A DNA stretch of 64,000 nucleotides, from NCBI GenBank assembly GCA_039621445.1, contig CP154954.1, forward strand, positions 58,796,701 to 58,860,700. The letters run 5' to 3'. Below are positions 63,293-64,000 of this stretch, one piece after another (within the stretch, counting starts at the first letter, position 1; every line of letters begins with the position of its first letter). Source of the stretch: Euglena gracilis. Its lineage: Eukaryota; Euglenida; Euglenophyceae; Euglenales. The notes under the pieces were generated by a model. That model searched no databases and was not told where the DNA came from. It was given only the letters and a program-made list of their open reading frames with translations. Both the position numbers and the translations under genes were made by a program.

Positions 63293-64000
63293 GGCAGAGG
63301 TGACCTCCTGACGTTGGGCGACGTGGAGGCAAACCCGGGACCCACCCCCTTGGGAGATCCCGTGGCAGGAACCATAGATATTGACTTGTCTACGGAGCCC
63401 GCACGAGCGGTGGGATTCCTGTTGGCCACAACGCCGGTGCCCCCTTCTGCTCCAGGCCCACTGGAGGAGACCTCGACGCAGGACGCCCGGGACCTTCAAC
63501 AACTTCCGCAGACCCTCCTCAGCCGACCACCACCGGAAGCCGCACTCCCCATTGATGGTCCCAGAGCCACGACTCACGGCCCTTCACAGCCTTGGGCAAT
63601 ATCTGATCGAGGACCCAGACAGACGGGTAGAGGCGGGCTCCCCAGTTGCGGTGATATTGAGGAAAACCCGGGCCCGAGAACGGGGTGGTCAAAAAGAGGT
63701 CGAAAAAATGCCGGCCGCCCCAAAACATTGATAACGGGGCCCGCTTGGGGCCAGAGATATCGGTGGCCATTGACGTTGATGACCCGGCCCCTGCCCCGGC
63801 AGCGTCGTCCGCTCCTTTGCTGGCGGCGATGGACACCGATGTCCCCGCTTTGCCTTTTGTGCCCGGATGCCGGCGGGAAGGAACACCCCTTTCCGAGCAC
63901 TGCCCTTTGCTCGAGCCGACCTGGGACGCCATTTCGAATGACCTTAGGGGGACCATCGCTCACATCCCGCGGGGTGCGGTGCAGGCGGCGCCTCGAATAT
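63293..64000 (+). CDS. Partial ORF with two in-frame 2A-type recoding motifs
   Basis: The plus frame from 63,293 stays open to the window end (236 codons) but has no early ATG and follows a TAG. It encodes LLTLGDVEANPGP (63,305-63,343) and CGDIEENPGP (63,647-63,676), both full matches to the 2A consensus D(V/I)ExNPGP. At 2A sites the ribosome skips the Gly-Pro bond and releases the upstream product. They are known from picorna-like viruses and from N-termini of some non-LTR retrotransposons. The 101 residues between the two Gly-Pro breaks are Pro/Thr-rich. Beyond the second motif, coding-like text (VAIDVDDPAPAPAASS) is in the next frame from about 63,760, so a frameshift or exon boundary may follow. 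The product is cut by the window edge and its family is inferred only from the leader repeat. Confidence 0.6.

Noticed and set aside
62927-63963. Minus-strand open frames at the right edge
   Set aside because: They lie opposite the 2A-bearing plus frame, lack motifs and are best explained as GC-rich shadows.

Overview
The window looks like nuclear DNA from a eukaryote with a large, repeat-dominated genome. Support for this: no operons, ribosome-binding sites or dense gene packing; three LTR retrotransposons (two of them Ty3/gypsy with chromodomain integrases); a non-LTR retrotransposon; a tRNA-derived SINE; long arrays of degenerate CCCTAA/TTAGGG-type repeat; and hundreds of G or C homopolymer runs. 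I cannot name the species. A large-genome alga or other protist is my best guess. I see no intact cellular gene, rRNA or functional tRNA; almost everything recognisable is mobile DNA.

0-26 kb: no convincing cellular gene. A broken pogo/Tigger-like transposase lies at 0.36-1.07 kb (minus). The rest is a mosaic of dispersed modules. Many poly-C/poly-G tracts are the ends of short inverted-repeat elements that begin with a C-run, end with a G-run and are flanked by TA. Related copies inside the window preserve the unoccupied site for two of them. Outer and inner modules at 8.5-10.9 kb recur in reverse complement at 20.2-22.7 kb. Between them sit telomere-like arrays pointing outward (CCCTAA at 9.4-10.4 kb, TTAGGG at 20.5-22.0 kb), so about 10 kb is framed like a small linear chromosome. 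Near its middle is a foldback element with 464-466 bp arms.

26-36.6 kb: a 5'-truncated, frameshifted non-LTR reverse transcriptase with a C-terminal Cys/His and endonuclease-like region, followed by a TA-flanked element. Next is a 5.2 kb LTR element with no pol (30,893-36,128), identified by two LTRs, a GATC target duplication, an initiator-Met-type primer site and a polypurine tract.

36.6-62.7 kb: a nest. Element A (plus strand) has terminal repeats at 36,578 and 62,158, gag, protease, a methyltransferase-like domain, RT, RNase H, integrase and a chromodomain, all broken by stops and frameshifts. At 40,818/40,819 it is interrupted by element B (minus strand, 18.7 kb, 435 bp LTRs). Removing B brings A's RT/RNase H frame together again. 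B carries an N-terminal coiled-coil ORF, gag with two zinc knuckles, protease plus methyltransferase-like domain, RT/RNase H, integrase and chromodomain. Downstream of the integrase it has about 5.9 kb of extra, unrecognised coding sequence. A tandem tRNA-like SINE interrupts B's RNase H.

62.7-64 kb: the start of another non-LTR-type element whose reading frame contains two in-frame 2A-type (DxExNPGP) translational recoding motifs and runs off the window.
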